Below are positions 32,859 to 44,010 of a stretch of DNA of 64,000 nt, piece by piece. The stretch is from Hirsutella rhossiliensis (lineage: Eukaryota > Ascomycota > Sordariomycetes > Hypocreales > Ophiocordycipitaceae). Where the stretch lies: the NCBI RefSeq assembly GCF_020360975.1, contig NW_025408673.1, positions 1,178,001-1,242,000 of the forward strand, read 5' to 3'. The notes under the pieces were generated by a model. That model saw only the letters and a list, made by a program, of their open reading frames with translations, had not been told where the DNA came from and did no database searches. Within the stretch, counting starts at the first letter, position 1; every line of letters starts with the position of its first letter. The position numbers were made by a program, and so were the translations under genes.

Positions 32859-34429
32859 TGTGTCGGCGCAAAAGGAAAGCCTGCAAAGAAATCGTTCGAA
32901 TCGTCTTTAGTGCGACGTTCAACTTGAACAACAATACAGCGAGGTGCATCGTTTATGTATACTCTGGTGACCCAGTATAAGCGGTAGTTCCCAACGTGCG
33001 ACCTATATTTGATGCGTTTTAACCTCAACAGATTGGAGAATACGAGTTTTTGTTATTATTTAATGCCAAGTATAAGCCCTGCAGCATGGAGTGTTCGGTA
33101 ACAGCTATATCTCATTCACAATTACCCTATAGGCCAAATTAGTTCGCAATGCCTTTTTAGACACCACTTGTTACATAAGTAACGCACAGAGTGGCAGTGT
33201 CGAGAGCGAGGGCTACCGTAAGGGAATGCAAATATTTTGGCCGGAGAGATCACCCAGACCCAACACTAGAGCCTACAGATATGCCAGTCTAATGAGTAGG
33301 AATTCCTCGTGGGCTTAACACCGTAGGGTGCGCCTACTAGTGACGGGAGCAGACGAGTGCATTAGGCTCACCTGTGAGCCATCAATCTATTTGATGATCC
33401 ACCCGTGTCAGGCTTACTTTGCTCACTGGCGCTCTAAGCTAGCCAATCCTGATTGCCCTCGTTTCGACCATTGTCCCGAGCCGCCCGCACCATGTGCAGG
33501 ATGTCGCCAGCTCCCTGCGGCCCGTTGGCCATGGTCGTGATATTGAGAGGTAGCCTAGAGCCTGCCTCATGGTATGCTCTTCTCAAGGGTCCAGAGCCAC
33601 TGTCAGGCCGCGAATTCAGCCCTCTTTATAGTCAGATGCGGGCCGTTACTAGTCCCCCCGTTGGTGGGTATAGCCTGCCGTACGCCGCCCAGGACTGTCT
33701 AGGGCTGATTGGATAATAGGCCCAGCTGAAGTCTTGCATACTGCCTGGCACCAACACGCATATGCATAGAACTTGGTGCTTCAGAGCACATCACATATGC
33801 CGGGTGGCGGACTGCCCGCGGTGAGGCTCCTGAAGATTTCTCGGCCGTTCTTGGGAGAACCTGGCTGGGCGTTGCCCCCCGGGACATGTCCGCACGCTTC
33901 GCAGCCGCGTCTGTCACCATCTTCTGGGACGTTGAATTCTCGTGTAACGCTCAGATCTAGTTCAACCGCACTCATTGGGCATGGCATCAGGATTTGTTCA
34001 TTGCGAGGGGGGGGGGGGGGGAGGGTTAGGCTTCGACATGCGGATCGAGCCGTCCCGAATCGGGCCTCTTGGGCTCATATTTGTTCCCAACAGTCCTTAT
34101 CAATACCATGAAGTAAAGCTGTAAGCTTTGCGCTACCCATGACTTGGTAAAGTGTGCAGTAAGCAGCTTCCTGCTTTGCTTCTTTGATGAGCTCCTTTAG
34201 CGCGTCTGGTAGTGTGTGATTGGCAAGACGGCCCGAGCTCGGAAGGCAATTGGCTGGGATTACCCCCAGCGCCCCGCTTGGACGATGAATGAAGCTATCG
34301 TGATGATGCTGTTCTTTTCGTAATGACTTTGTGCTGTGGTCCCGCAACAGACGATAAAAGAGATGTAACAAAAAAAAAGACATATAAGCCGCGGCAGCAC
34401 ACACATCGCGCACACAGTCAAGCGGCCGG

Positions 34430-34548
34430 CAGCCCGCACGTAAGGCAGCCCGCACCGCACGCAAGGCAGCCCGCAGTCGGCACGCAAGGCAGCCGGCACG
34501 CAAGGCAGCCGGCACGCAAGGCAGCCGGCACGCAAGGCAGCCCAGCAT
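34430..34548 (+). repeat. 16-bp tandem repeat
   Basis: Units of CGGCACGCAAGGCAGC are repeated about four times exactly between 34478 and 34545, preceded by degenerate copies with CCCGCACG and GTAAGGCAGC. The array is GC-rich and not in a recognised gene. Confidence 0.85.
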
Positions 34549-34682
34549 CGCATGAGGAGGCAAGAGGCACATAGCTAGGCGCCGAGGAGCAAGTGAGGTG
34601 TAGTCGGCATTAGCGTTTATCCGCTCCGTTGCATCGGCTACAGCAGCTTTGCTTACTCCCTTTGCCCACGAAACCAAGATGA

Positions 34683-34781
34683 CTGTGAGGAAACCACTAG
34701 GCTGTGCAGGCAAAAGTGAAGTGACACTCCAACAGATGACCTGGTAGTGGACCCTATATGCCATGGAGGTGTTGGTGGCAG
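34683..34781 (-). repeat. Dispersed repeat, copy B
   Basis: Inverted relative of 26612-26712. Compared with copy A it has several G-to-A and C-to-T changes (for example CCAACACC for CCAGCACC, and CATCTGTTGG for CATCCGCTGG) and a 2-base gap near the middle. Confidence 0.8.
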
Positions 34782-35564
34782 TTGACAATGACATTTACAT
34801 GTTGTCCCCTCTGGATCTAATAGGCAGAGAACTCTTTCTCCCACGCCCCTCGGCCACGTCTTGGCATGTCCGGGATGGGTTGTTTTGAACCCCTTGCTGC
34901 ATAGTGCATAGTAATTACGTATATTGCCTCTGCTCTGCATGCTCCGGATCGATCCAGTAATCCAGGGTTTGGTGCCACGCCTCATCCCAAGTCAGCAAAC
35001 CTCCCCAAACACCCATTACACTTAGCTTACACTGTTACAGCACCCTCGACAGCACCGCCGCGGCAACTGACGCGTCATATTACATATGTGATTTCTCGCG
35101 TATTTCTCATCTATGAATTGTAAAGCGTGGGTTTACCCTCGCGAACGTCGTCTTTTCAACTAGAAGCACTCCCTACCTAGCTAGCGAACACTTTTGGTTG
35201 CGCCCGTTAGACAGCCGTGCGCTCGACAGTCGAGGGTTTCGATCCCACGTCCGCGCTAAAAGGGCCGTCTAAAACCACACAGCTCCCCTGACACTCTCGC
35301 AAACCCCAGACCGGCCATACTTTTCCCATGCTGCTTACGAGAGCCTGCATGTACTTGTAGGCGGTGGCACAGTAGGCGCAAACACATGCACCGCAGCAAG
35401 GAGACGCCACTTAGGCTATATCTGCTGGTATAGGGGTCATGAATAGTAATGCAGAATACCCCTATTTGAAAGAGCTGCAATCAAAAGCGCGCAGAGAGAG
35501 AGAGACGCCCAGAAAGTGTGGCTTCTGACTTGTACTGAAATAAACCGAAGAAGAGGCCACAGCA

Positions 35565-37938
35565 TCAGCTAGGTCCATAATATCCAAAGGGGTATAAGGG
35601 TACATCCTTGGGCTCGTATTTCTTCTCCCCTCGACAGAGAACAAACGTCATCTTGGCCGAGGACAAGGTCACGTGGACATCGAAGTCGACCTTGTATCTG
35701 CGGATCCCGTCAACGTCTATGTCATTGTCAGGCATGCCGGCCAGCTCGTTTCTATCGAGCTTGATTTTAAGTGTTGCCAGAGGGATAATGTCTTAGGAAC
35801 CGTTAGCATAAAATTTCTATTTTCCGGGCTTGTTAAAGGATGATGTACGTGGGTTGGGGTACCGGGGTGTGTGTGGATAAAACGGCGGAGGATCGCCATT
35901 AAAGCCGCAGACCTTGCACTGAATGACCGCCGACCGCCGAACCTTGGAATCGTCCGTCTCGAAGGTGAGTGCCAACTTCTCGGGCACTCCGTATTCTATA
36001 GGCTTGTTCTAGTAATGCGCATCAGCACGCTGTTCTGCGACTTGCCAGAGTACATGGCCCTGGGAGGAAGAACGAGGGGAGGCTCGAGTCACTTTGTCGA
36101 TGACCCAATGCATAAGTTGGATTTTCTTTTCGTTATGCCCCAAGTATTCCCTGCCATAAGCTTGTGAATATACCCTATCGTGACGGGTGGGGTGGGAGTT
36201 GGGTGCCACGTACGCGCGGTGCTCTCCCTGTTTATGGACAGTGTTGCGAGGATCATAACTCTCGAAGGCAGGAACCCCAACGTGCATCGGGGGGCGTCTT
36301 GGAGAAGCCCGGACACTGATCCAGCCTTGGACTTGTTCCTCTTCGCTGTCTGACCCGGGATATTTGTCGTGTTTGCTGCCTTTTCGCGCTTGCCGCTCCA
36401 CTTGGGGAAGCCCAGCTATGAGTGCGCCTCTCACGATGGCAGTTTGGCTAGATGGGTTTGTTGATGCTCAATGAGATGGACCACATACGTCTGCTGACGC
36501 CAAGGGGCATTACCTCTTTTCAATCTCGTAAACTTTGACCCTGTAGGAGAGAGCCAACTGTAGGCTTTTTTTCAGATATCGATTCTGCCCAAATCCGCCG
36601 GCCAGCAGCACCACCTTTACACCTCCGGTAACAGCGTCGAGGTAGTTGTGGACTAGGTATGTGACTTCCCGGATAACAGGGTCAAAGACATGCTCTCGGA
36701 TAGCCGTGGCTGAGATCTCGAGGATATTGTCCTTGATGCCATGCTTGGAACTGTCACGGCGCTCGAATGCGTCCATCTGGTACACTTGGTCGTCGGGGCC
36801 CTCGCCTGTGAAGTCCTTCTTGATCCGGGTCTCAAATTGCTCCCGCATGGAGTTGAGCCATTTTTGATTCTTCTTGTCCTCCCAGTTGGGGACATAGCCG
36901 TCCAGCTCCTTTTGGATATAGTGGACGAAGGTCATGTCGAGAAAGACGCTCCCACAGAGCCCGCCCCACGGGTCCGAGGACTTGTCTAGCTGGATGTGTG
37001 GGCTCAGGGCCTTGATCGTGTAGGACGCCAGATCGACGGTACTGCACGAGGATCGAGAAGTTAGCCGCACACATGGTTTTTCTGACCAGATACGTTCTAC
37101 CCAGTATACATCACTATCATCACTCACATTCCGCCCGCATCGCAGATGACGAAGGTGTCTCCTTCCTCGAGTCCGACCTGGGGCATGTTGGCCAAGGCGC
37201 ATAAACCAGCCGCCTTGGAGTCCACAACGATCTGAATCTTGTTGGGGTCCGTCTGCAGAGCCTTTGCTGCGCAGTCACTGGTGGCCTGCCTGGCTCTCTC
37301 GCTCCACATGGCGGGCACAGTGACGATGTACTCGCGGGGGAGCCCGCAGATGTTGCTGTCGTACGTCTTTCCGAGATAATTTTCCGTCGCTCCGTGAAGA
37401 TGTTTCAAGTACTCGGTGACCAGCTTTTTGCACTCTCTGCCCTTGACCGGATTCAAGGCGGCTGGGAGGACGTCTTGGTGCAGCGGGGGGCCTTTGACGG
37501 CCCGCTCCCCCTCGACCTCGGGGCAGAGGCCGAGCTTGAACCATTCGCAAATGGGCTCTCCTTGTCTCCCATTGTTGTGGGCTTGGAAGCCATAGTTGAA
37601 GGAATCACCGTAGCTGCGCTTGAGAACACTGCCTCGACAGTTAGCCAGCCCAGGAATGGACATGCGAGATGAAGCACCTTGGCACGTGTTCTTCGCTACG
37701 TCCGCTGCCCCAGTCGGTGACGATCTTGGGCCCAAGCAGCTTCCGACTGTCAATTCTGGCCCAATTATGCCGTCGCCGGACTCACCTCTACCACGTTTGC
37801 GTTTGCGAAGGCGAAGGCGACGGTGGAAAACGTCGCGCCTGCAACGCATGTCAGCAACAACATGAAGCCAGAGGTACAGCGCCTACACGCGGGCATGGGC
37901 ATGGGCATACCGAAGTCCACCGCAACCAAGATCGTCAT
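35565..37938 (-). CDS. Hsp70-like ATPase-domain protein, 8 exons
   Basis: Predicted 645 aa. Exons are 37911-37938, 37786-37838, 37678-37724, 37128-37628, 36514-37041, 36054-36447, 35849-36008 and 35565-35791; lengths sum to 1938 and all phases agree. The actin/Hsp70 ATPase fold is seen in MTILVAVDFGGATFSTVAFAF (phosphate loop 1), VTVPAMWSERARQATSDCA, VICDAGGITVDLASY (phosphate loop 2) and VVLLAGGFGQNRYLKKSL (adenosine loop). The C-terminal part has ALIAGLPQVE, LMHWVIDK and a beta-rich tail rather than a canonical peptide-binding domain with lid. Many fungi carry expanded families of such Hsp70-like proteins, often near NLR genes; their function is largely unknown. Oddities: DFGGATFST replaces the usual DFGTTYSGV. 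The intron at 36009-36053 is only 45 bp, and without it the frame meets a TAG. A start at 37998 is also in frame. Confidence 0.85.
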
Positions 37939-38472
37939 GGGAGACGAGCTGGAATCCAACCTCTCCTCCGCCCTGCTGCCATATCGACTCCGATGCATGT
38001 CCGACGACGTTGTGTATGCTGCTGCTGCGGGACTCTTTCAGAGGCTTCAATTATCCAAAGATGGCGCCCATCAGTGAGTGTCGGCTGGCCTGTTTAAGCT
38101 ATATCTACTGTACTTGGTCTCATGCGGCTGAAGCATCTTACACGAGGCCATTCGCCAGATGCTGCCATGGCGCAAGTCAGTAATTGAGGCAGCAAGTTGC
38201 CACCTCAGCTGCGGTCGCCTTGCATATGCATGTTTCATGTGCCTAAGCGCGTGCCAGCCCAAGGTCTCGGCAGAAGGTTCTCGGGACTTCTCCGCCTAGG
38301 CTTCCATTTGCCTTTGCCTTGCATCGCACAGCCGCCATGCATTTGCCGCAAGGCGCAAGTTATAGCGCCTCACACACACGTCACTGCGGGCAGTTGCCAA
38401 GCAGAGGGGCAAGACCTTCATGGCCCTACCTAGCCAGCTAGCTTAGCATCTCCATCTTCAATCACAATCACA
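37939..38472. other. Intergenic between divergent genes
   Basis: 534 bp separate the Hsp70-like gene (-) from the coiled-coil protein gene (+). It probably contains both promoters. A short CTCCATCTTCAATCACAATC stretch just before the 38473 ATG resembles a fungal 5' leader. No other feature was seen. Confidence 0.4.
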
Positions 38473-39864
38473 ATGCCCCCATCTGGTGCCACAGCCTTGC
38501 GGCCTTGGCCGTCTCGTGCACGACACAGTTGGCCTCCAGAGGCGGTTCGGGAGTTCGAGGAGCTCGAACAGAAGTACTGCCAACTGTTGGTCAAAGTGAA
38601 TACGCTACAGGGAGAGAAGGATCAGGTCACCGACGTGGACATCTCAGAGCGGCTCAGCAAGCTTCAGATTGCCATCCACACCTGGATCCAAACAACCCTG
38701 CCCCATCTCAGACAAGATGGATGCAGCGTCAGCGAGGCTTGTCAAAGGGCAGGCCGGGGGAGGAAGGCTCAGTCTCGAGTTGAGCATCTCTTGTTTCCCA
38801 AGAGTCAATCGAAACAGTCCGGGACGACTAGAGAAGTGGGCGGGTGGGCAAAATGGCTTAATAACCATGGAACCTGCGCCCACGTCATCCTGTCGCTTGC
38901 AATATGGAAGACTCTGGAAAGGGAAATCTTCGGCCTGTTCCCCCGCTCTATCGGGTCCCCTATTGAGTTGACCTCAGATGCCGAAGCCGCCGTCGACTTG
39001 CCCATACACGCCTCCAAAGTGGACGGCGACGACGGGTGTGCGTGAACCCCTTCCAAGCGTTTGACGACGCCAGACCGAGATAGGGGCGGTGTTGCTAACC
39101 ACAAGAACAAAATAGCAGTTTCGGCCAACAAGCGGAGAGCCGAGAGGGGCGCCATCTCTTGGAGAGTGCCAGAGATTAAGCACCGTAAAGAAAAGGACCT
39201 AAGGACGATAATCAGCGACCTGACTAGCTCTCTGGAGAAGTGGTTTCACCTATGGCTGGGCTCCTCGGCGTCCTTCAGCCGGTCGGCGGATCATCTCGCG
39301 GGACTCGGCGGTCTGGTTCTCTTTGCGGCCGAGCTGCAGCAGGACATGGCCAGCTCCCGGTTCCGCTACGAGATAAACAGACCGAAATTCGATCCCGGCG
39401 ACCTACCTAAAATTGCTGATAACTTGTTGCATTGGGACTTGATGGATGTCACACAATGGTGCCTTCTCAGCCCCCACGATGGCATCAAAGGCCTATTTCA
39501 CTGCCTTTACCCCGGCTTCATCCGGTTCTCGGCCGAAAAAAAAAAGCCCGTGTCGGTGGTGAGGCCCGTGGTGCTCGTCTACGACGACTTAAATCCCCAT
39601 AAGTCTCCCACAAGCCGTTCCCCGAGCCGTCGTTCAAGCTCCACGAGAGTCCAGAGAGTCGACAGCTCATCTCCTAAACGAGAGTGGAGCCACTGCGACA
39701 AATCTAGGCCATCACGGTCACACCGTAAACACGTGGACATTGAATCGACAGACAGCGGGAAAAGCAGCTCGTTCCATCACAGTTCTTCGAAGGTCTTGAA
39801 GTTTTTAACTGGACAGAAAGGAAACCGGAAGAGCATGCATCAAAGAGTCAGAAATCACGCTTGA
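38473..39864 (+). CDS. Hypothetical protein: coiled coil, helical core, Ser/Arg-rich basic tail
   Basis: Two plus-strand coding blocks (38473-39045 and up to 39864) appear to be one gene. The join is an intron of about 80 bp from near 39036 with a TGCTAAC branch site and TAG or CAG acceptor. The N-terminal block has a coiled coil (EFEELEQKYCQLLVKVNTLQ) and a helical segment (HVILSLAIWKTLEREIFGLF). The second block has LTSSLEKWFHLWLG and LVLFAAELQQDM, then a long Ser/Arg/Lys-rich tail (SRSPSRRSSSTR). I recall similar fungal proteins often encoded beside Hsp70-like genes, but no function is assigned. Additional introns within the first block cannot be excluded. Confidence 0.6.
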
Positions 39865-40205
39865 GGCGCGGATCTAATATGACGTCCCCAAACATACCCG
39901 TTTGACAAGGCCTACGGCACAGGGGGACTTAGGGAGCCGGAAAGGCGTGGACGCCCGTTTGGTGGGCGTTTGCGGGTAAATGTGCTTTACAGCATTCTGA
40001 GTGTCGCAGCGTATTTTAAGACATGCAAATGTAGATCTATGTGACCTCTATAGTTCAGGCTATTACCTGCAATGCCTCAGGGAGCGAAGTAACAAAATGT
40101 CCTATTATTCTGCAAGGGACGGACCAAAACCGCCAGCATGCAAAATCCTGCCCTCTAATTGGCCATCTTAAAGACCTCTCATCTTTAGCGCCTGTCACGT
40201 GTAAA

Positions 40206-40921
40206 ACCAGTCAACTATAACAGTTACTTGCAGCACCATCTGCTGGAGGAGTGTGCATTCTGTAGAGCCCAGGGGGCATGACGAAAAGGCAGGTGGCGGG
40301 GGAATTGCATGTTGGAGTCTTGAATGGCCACTTGGGACTGACGAGTGAGTGTGTCAACCTTCGAGACGAGACAGCGTGCACCGTCAGACACTATGAAGGT
40401 GGTAGGTTCGCCAGGGAGGGCCTCTACTCCTAGAAGATACCCGCTTTCGGAAATGTGTATGATCTGTTGAACCAAAGTTCTGCGCGGTCGAAGGTCGAGC
40501 TCCCATATATCAAAGGTACCGTTTACTCCTACACGTACGCTGGTTTGGTTGCCTCTCACGAACACAAAGACGCCTGGTGCAGTCTCAACGATGCCAGTCA
40601 CAAAGTTATGCTTTCAAACGTGTGCACGAGGGAGACGACAGGCGCATGCGTCGCCGACCATGAGACAGAGTAGATGGAGGCTTGCGGAACCACATACGTG
40701 AGAAGGATATCGCCATTAGATACCACGTAGAGATCGTGAATATATGTCGGTTTCTGGAATTGATGGATCTGTCGCCCGAGAAGCGGAAGAGACCGCTGGC
40801 TCGCCTGTGCTTGGTGAGAAGGACAGCCAAGCAGGGCAACCACGCTCAGAATGTCATTCAACTCGCCGAGTCTCATCATGGGGAGCAGCAAAGGCTCAAA
40901 CGCTTGAGCAAATTTGGGCAA
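40206..40921 (-). pseudogene. SMP-30/gluconolactonase-like beta-propeller gene, frameshifted
   Basis: Two minus-strand blocks in different frames together read like a fungal secreted six-bladed propeller. The first is FQKPTYIHDLYVVSNGDILLT, then VVSLVHTFES. The second is TGIVETAPGVFVFVRGN, FDIWELDLRPRRT and SGYLLGVEALP, then TTFIVSDGARC. The frame change lies near 40600 and is too tight for an intron. The 3' part, where relatives continue with further propeller blades, is missing after about 40215. It is therefore most likely inactive. Such proteins often sit in secondary-metabolite clusters. Confidence 0.65.
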
Positions 40922-41329
40922 TATACTTGTAGTGCTGAATGATGGGATGCTAGCAACGGGAAACCAATATGGCGTTTGAAAGCCAGAGCTCTGGAGCTCT
41001 GCATGGGCTTTTATCGGTGAGAGGAAGTGTCGCGGCGTCTATCTGATCCATACACTGCTGCCCTGGTTCCTCCAGCCCTTAGCTCTGATGGCCCCGGTTA
41101 CGGAGTCGGAGTCGGCCTCTTTGGTAACCTGATTCCGAACAGTTAACGCCTACCATGCGACCGGCGAGCGTGATCAAGTCGACATCCATGGACTTCGAAA
41201 AATCCGTCACGCCATGCACATTGTTATGGAATAGGCAAGACTGAAATGAACTCGGCGTCTCCCACGTCTTACGGCAGTAGATGTATTAGTACTGCTAGGA
41301 CGCGGCTCCGCTCTTCACGCGGCTCCGAA

Positions 41330-42540
41330 CTGAGATCATCAGAAATAAGTACGGTGCCGCCGTCTGCAAAAACTCCAACTTTGTGTGATCTCCCCTCGCC
41401 AGACTTTGTTCATCTCCAAGCAATGCCGCGCCGCCTGCTCCGATGCCATGCCCATATGTGACTGGAAGGTCGTAAAGGCGTCTCCTACAAGCACGACGCG
41501 GCCGTCGTAAAAGCCGGCTTCGCCCACGCACTGTGCCTCGCGTACCTTTGTGACGACTGACGAACGGCTTGCGCGTCTTGGTTACAGCTTTGGCGAGAGG
41601 AGGAATCAGCTGCGAGACGTAACGGGCTATCTGACAATCCCACACATCTGGCCTGACTAGACCCTGTGAGACGTTGCATGGGTGAGTCTGGCCGTGTATG
41701 TAGGCGAAGGCGGCAGCCATTTCTGGCCAGCCCTCGGGTACAATGTAGTACCAAACCCAGTTGGTAAGACGTTGTCCTGGCTTGACGCGACCACTCTCGG
41801 TTGGGATAATTTTGCTGCTCATGGATGTTGACGCGAAACAAATATGAAGGGCCTCTTCTCACCTCATGCAATACAGCCCCTTCATAAGATTCAAGTTTAG
41901 TCGGTTGGAGAAGTACACAACCGTCTCTTTCGACAACAGACTCTCCGGCACAGTGACTCTCCAAGCAATGTAACAAGCATATTCGTTGCACGTAGGGGCC
42001 TGTAACAGCGTCCTCACGGTCGAGTCCACTCCGTCCGCCCCAATGACCATTTTTGGTGTTCAGGTATTCCTCTTTGCCGGTCGATACATCCATAGTCCGG
42101 ATGTGTACCACGCCTTTGTCCTTTTCATAGCTCAATCCCGTCACGCGCTTTCCGGACCGATACTCAACCTTGCCGTCGCCTTCCCTGGGCGCAGCTAGTC
42201 TCGGCGCCACCTCTGTCTTCAAGCCGCCGAAGTTGGCGCGCAGGATGAGGTATAGACATCCCCAGTTGCTCATATGGCGCGGCAGGCCAGCGTTTAAGAC
42301 GCGGAGCCCACTTACGCTATACAACGCTCATGAAGCGCGCCGGGATCCCGGCCGGTCCGTAGCGTCGTATTTATTGAGGAGGGCGATGACGCCGGAGCCG
42401 ATCTGGATACCAGACTCGTGACTGTGTCGATCCTTTAGGGGTCCTGCTCTAGGATGATAACTTGGCTGCCCTTGCGCTTGAGCTGCAGCGACTGCAGCAA
42501 GCCTGCAATGGAGCCGCCAACCTAGCGAGGCTGTAAGTCG
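41330..42540 (-). pseudogene. FAD-dependent monooxygenase, multiple frameshifts
   Basis: Ordered pieces of a flavin hydroxylase (group A, PHBH-like fold) are spread over all three minus frames. They are VGGSIAGLLQSLQLKRKG and VIILEQDP (FAD-binding), KDRHSHESGIQIGSGVIALL, SNWGCLYLILRANFGGL, VIGADGVDSTVRTLL (the conserved DG motif), VWYYIVPEG, and VVLVGDAFTTFQSHMG (the GD motif). Frame changes occur after EQDP (a stop follows at once) and near 42345, and further ones follow. No set of plausible introns repairs all of them. The start codon region is not recognisable. The enzyme would have hydroxylated an aromatic or polyketide substrate. Confidence 0.75.
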
Positions 42541-44010
42541 ACCCGGTGGCCATAGGACGCGACACATTGGCAGGAGAAACCATAGAATGATAACAGACCG
42601 AGGAATAATGTCTCCGAAACTCGTTCCCGTGAGCAATTCTGTAACGTCATGCGCAGGGGAAAATGGGCCATTGCATATTTATGGACAGTGTCTCTAGGGG
42701 GGGGGGGGAGACAGTGCTTCGACACATATGCCCATCGGCTGGCCAGGTCGTCAACACTGAAATCGAGCGCCTTGTTCGTCGCTATCGGACATCCAAATCC
42801 CCGATATGTTGGCTTCCCCCCTCTAAGCTCTTTCTGTGCCGAGCATTCAAAGTGCTGACTGGATCCCCGAGCCGTCAGGCTGTGACTAGAAGGTGATTTT
42901 AGGAACATGGGGCAAATGTCGGCCAGCTGGAGTAAGACTTCCCGCTGTGAGTTGTATTCCGATGGGTATGCCGTAATGAAGCTCGTCAGATGAGCCACGC
43001 AAGAAAGCGTTGGCCGTTGACTACCCCAGGTGGTCTTGAGCGGTTAAGCCTCAATGGGTGGCGGAGAGCATGAAAGTTGGTATGCCTTCTCCCCAGTGTA
43101 TGAATACTGTTTACTTGACGCCTCGAATATTCACCAGCTGAAGCCAAATCCGATCTACTAAAGACAGAACTTGGCCTAACTGACCGGCTGGACGCCAGTG
43201 GCATCTTTCTTGGAGGTAGAAGCACATCAAAACTTCTGTGGCCTGCACCAGTCGCAGGACGAACTTAATGGAGCCGGGTTGGCGTTGTTAATAGTGAGAT
43301 TGGCTTGCAGTCAATTCAAAACTTTGCAGTGACAGAATCATGGCTCGGTTCTTGGTCACGTCGCACAACATCGATTTCCGAAATGTGCCGGGGTGGATCG
43401 CCCATGTCGATATATGTGAATGGCCTCGGTCGATGTGTGAGCGTGGAGATGCCTTTCTTTGCATGGCCCTTTGCAGGCATATTGGTCAGTTTCGAAGGGC
43501 AGGTAATTGAGTGTGCATGTGTCTTGGACATTGTTCGGCTGGAGGGAGACGCGGCGTCGGTGGATCCGAAGAGTGGACAGACGGGCGATTGAAGGCTCGA
43601 GGAAGCGGGAGGGCCTCGGGATGCGTGGAGCAGTTGGCGTTTAAGAGAGCAATCATAATGCCTTGAGTGTTGCCCGGGCGAATACGAGCTGTGAACAGCT
43701 CTAGGCCATTCGGAGATGTCTACTTCGTAGATGGGCGGGCCTGGCCTGGCAGAACGACGAATCGGTCGGGGGCGGGCGGAGGGGGGCGGGTCAACCGTAG
43801 TGGGGCCACGGAGCATCGGGGCATCGGACCCACGAGGGAGCAGAAGCGGGGGTGGAGAATTGTAATAGTGGGGCCGCGGAGGGTCGGAGGGTCGGAAAGG
43901 CTGCCGCTGGTCCCGGCACCGAATTGCAACGGCAGGCGCACCGGCGGTCCCCGGAGATTTGCCGGGCTCCTGCCCCACGTCACCACCACTGCAACAGCAT
44001 CAAAGCTCAC
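42541..44010. other. Intergenic, no confident gene
   Basis: Open frames of up to 220 codons on the minus strand (43316-43978) are Pro/Arg-rich with no domain. A 12-base G run lies at 42697-42708. Nothing else was recognised. Confidence 0.4.

Larger units (their letters stand above)
32859..35564. other. Intergenic, repeats and no confident gene
   Basis: Holds a 15-base G run (34007-34021), a 16-bp tandem repeat (about 34430-34548) and copy B of a dispersed repeat (34683-34781). Open frames in 33.3-34.1 kb on both strands show no recognisable domain. A tRNA-like B box near 35235 was examined and rejected. Confidence 0.45.

Noticed and set aside
35190..35260. tRNA-like sequence with a B-box-like GGGTTTCGATCCC
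   Set aside because: The acceptor ends do not pair and the anticodon stem (CTCGAC / AGTCGAG) leaves no proper loop; at most a tRNA-derived relic.
36009..36053. In-frame TAG in the Hsp70-like gene
   Set aside because: Falls within a 45-bp segment with GT..AG ends, whole-codon length and a CTGAT branch-like site, so it is more simply an intron than a nonsense mutation.
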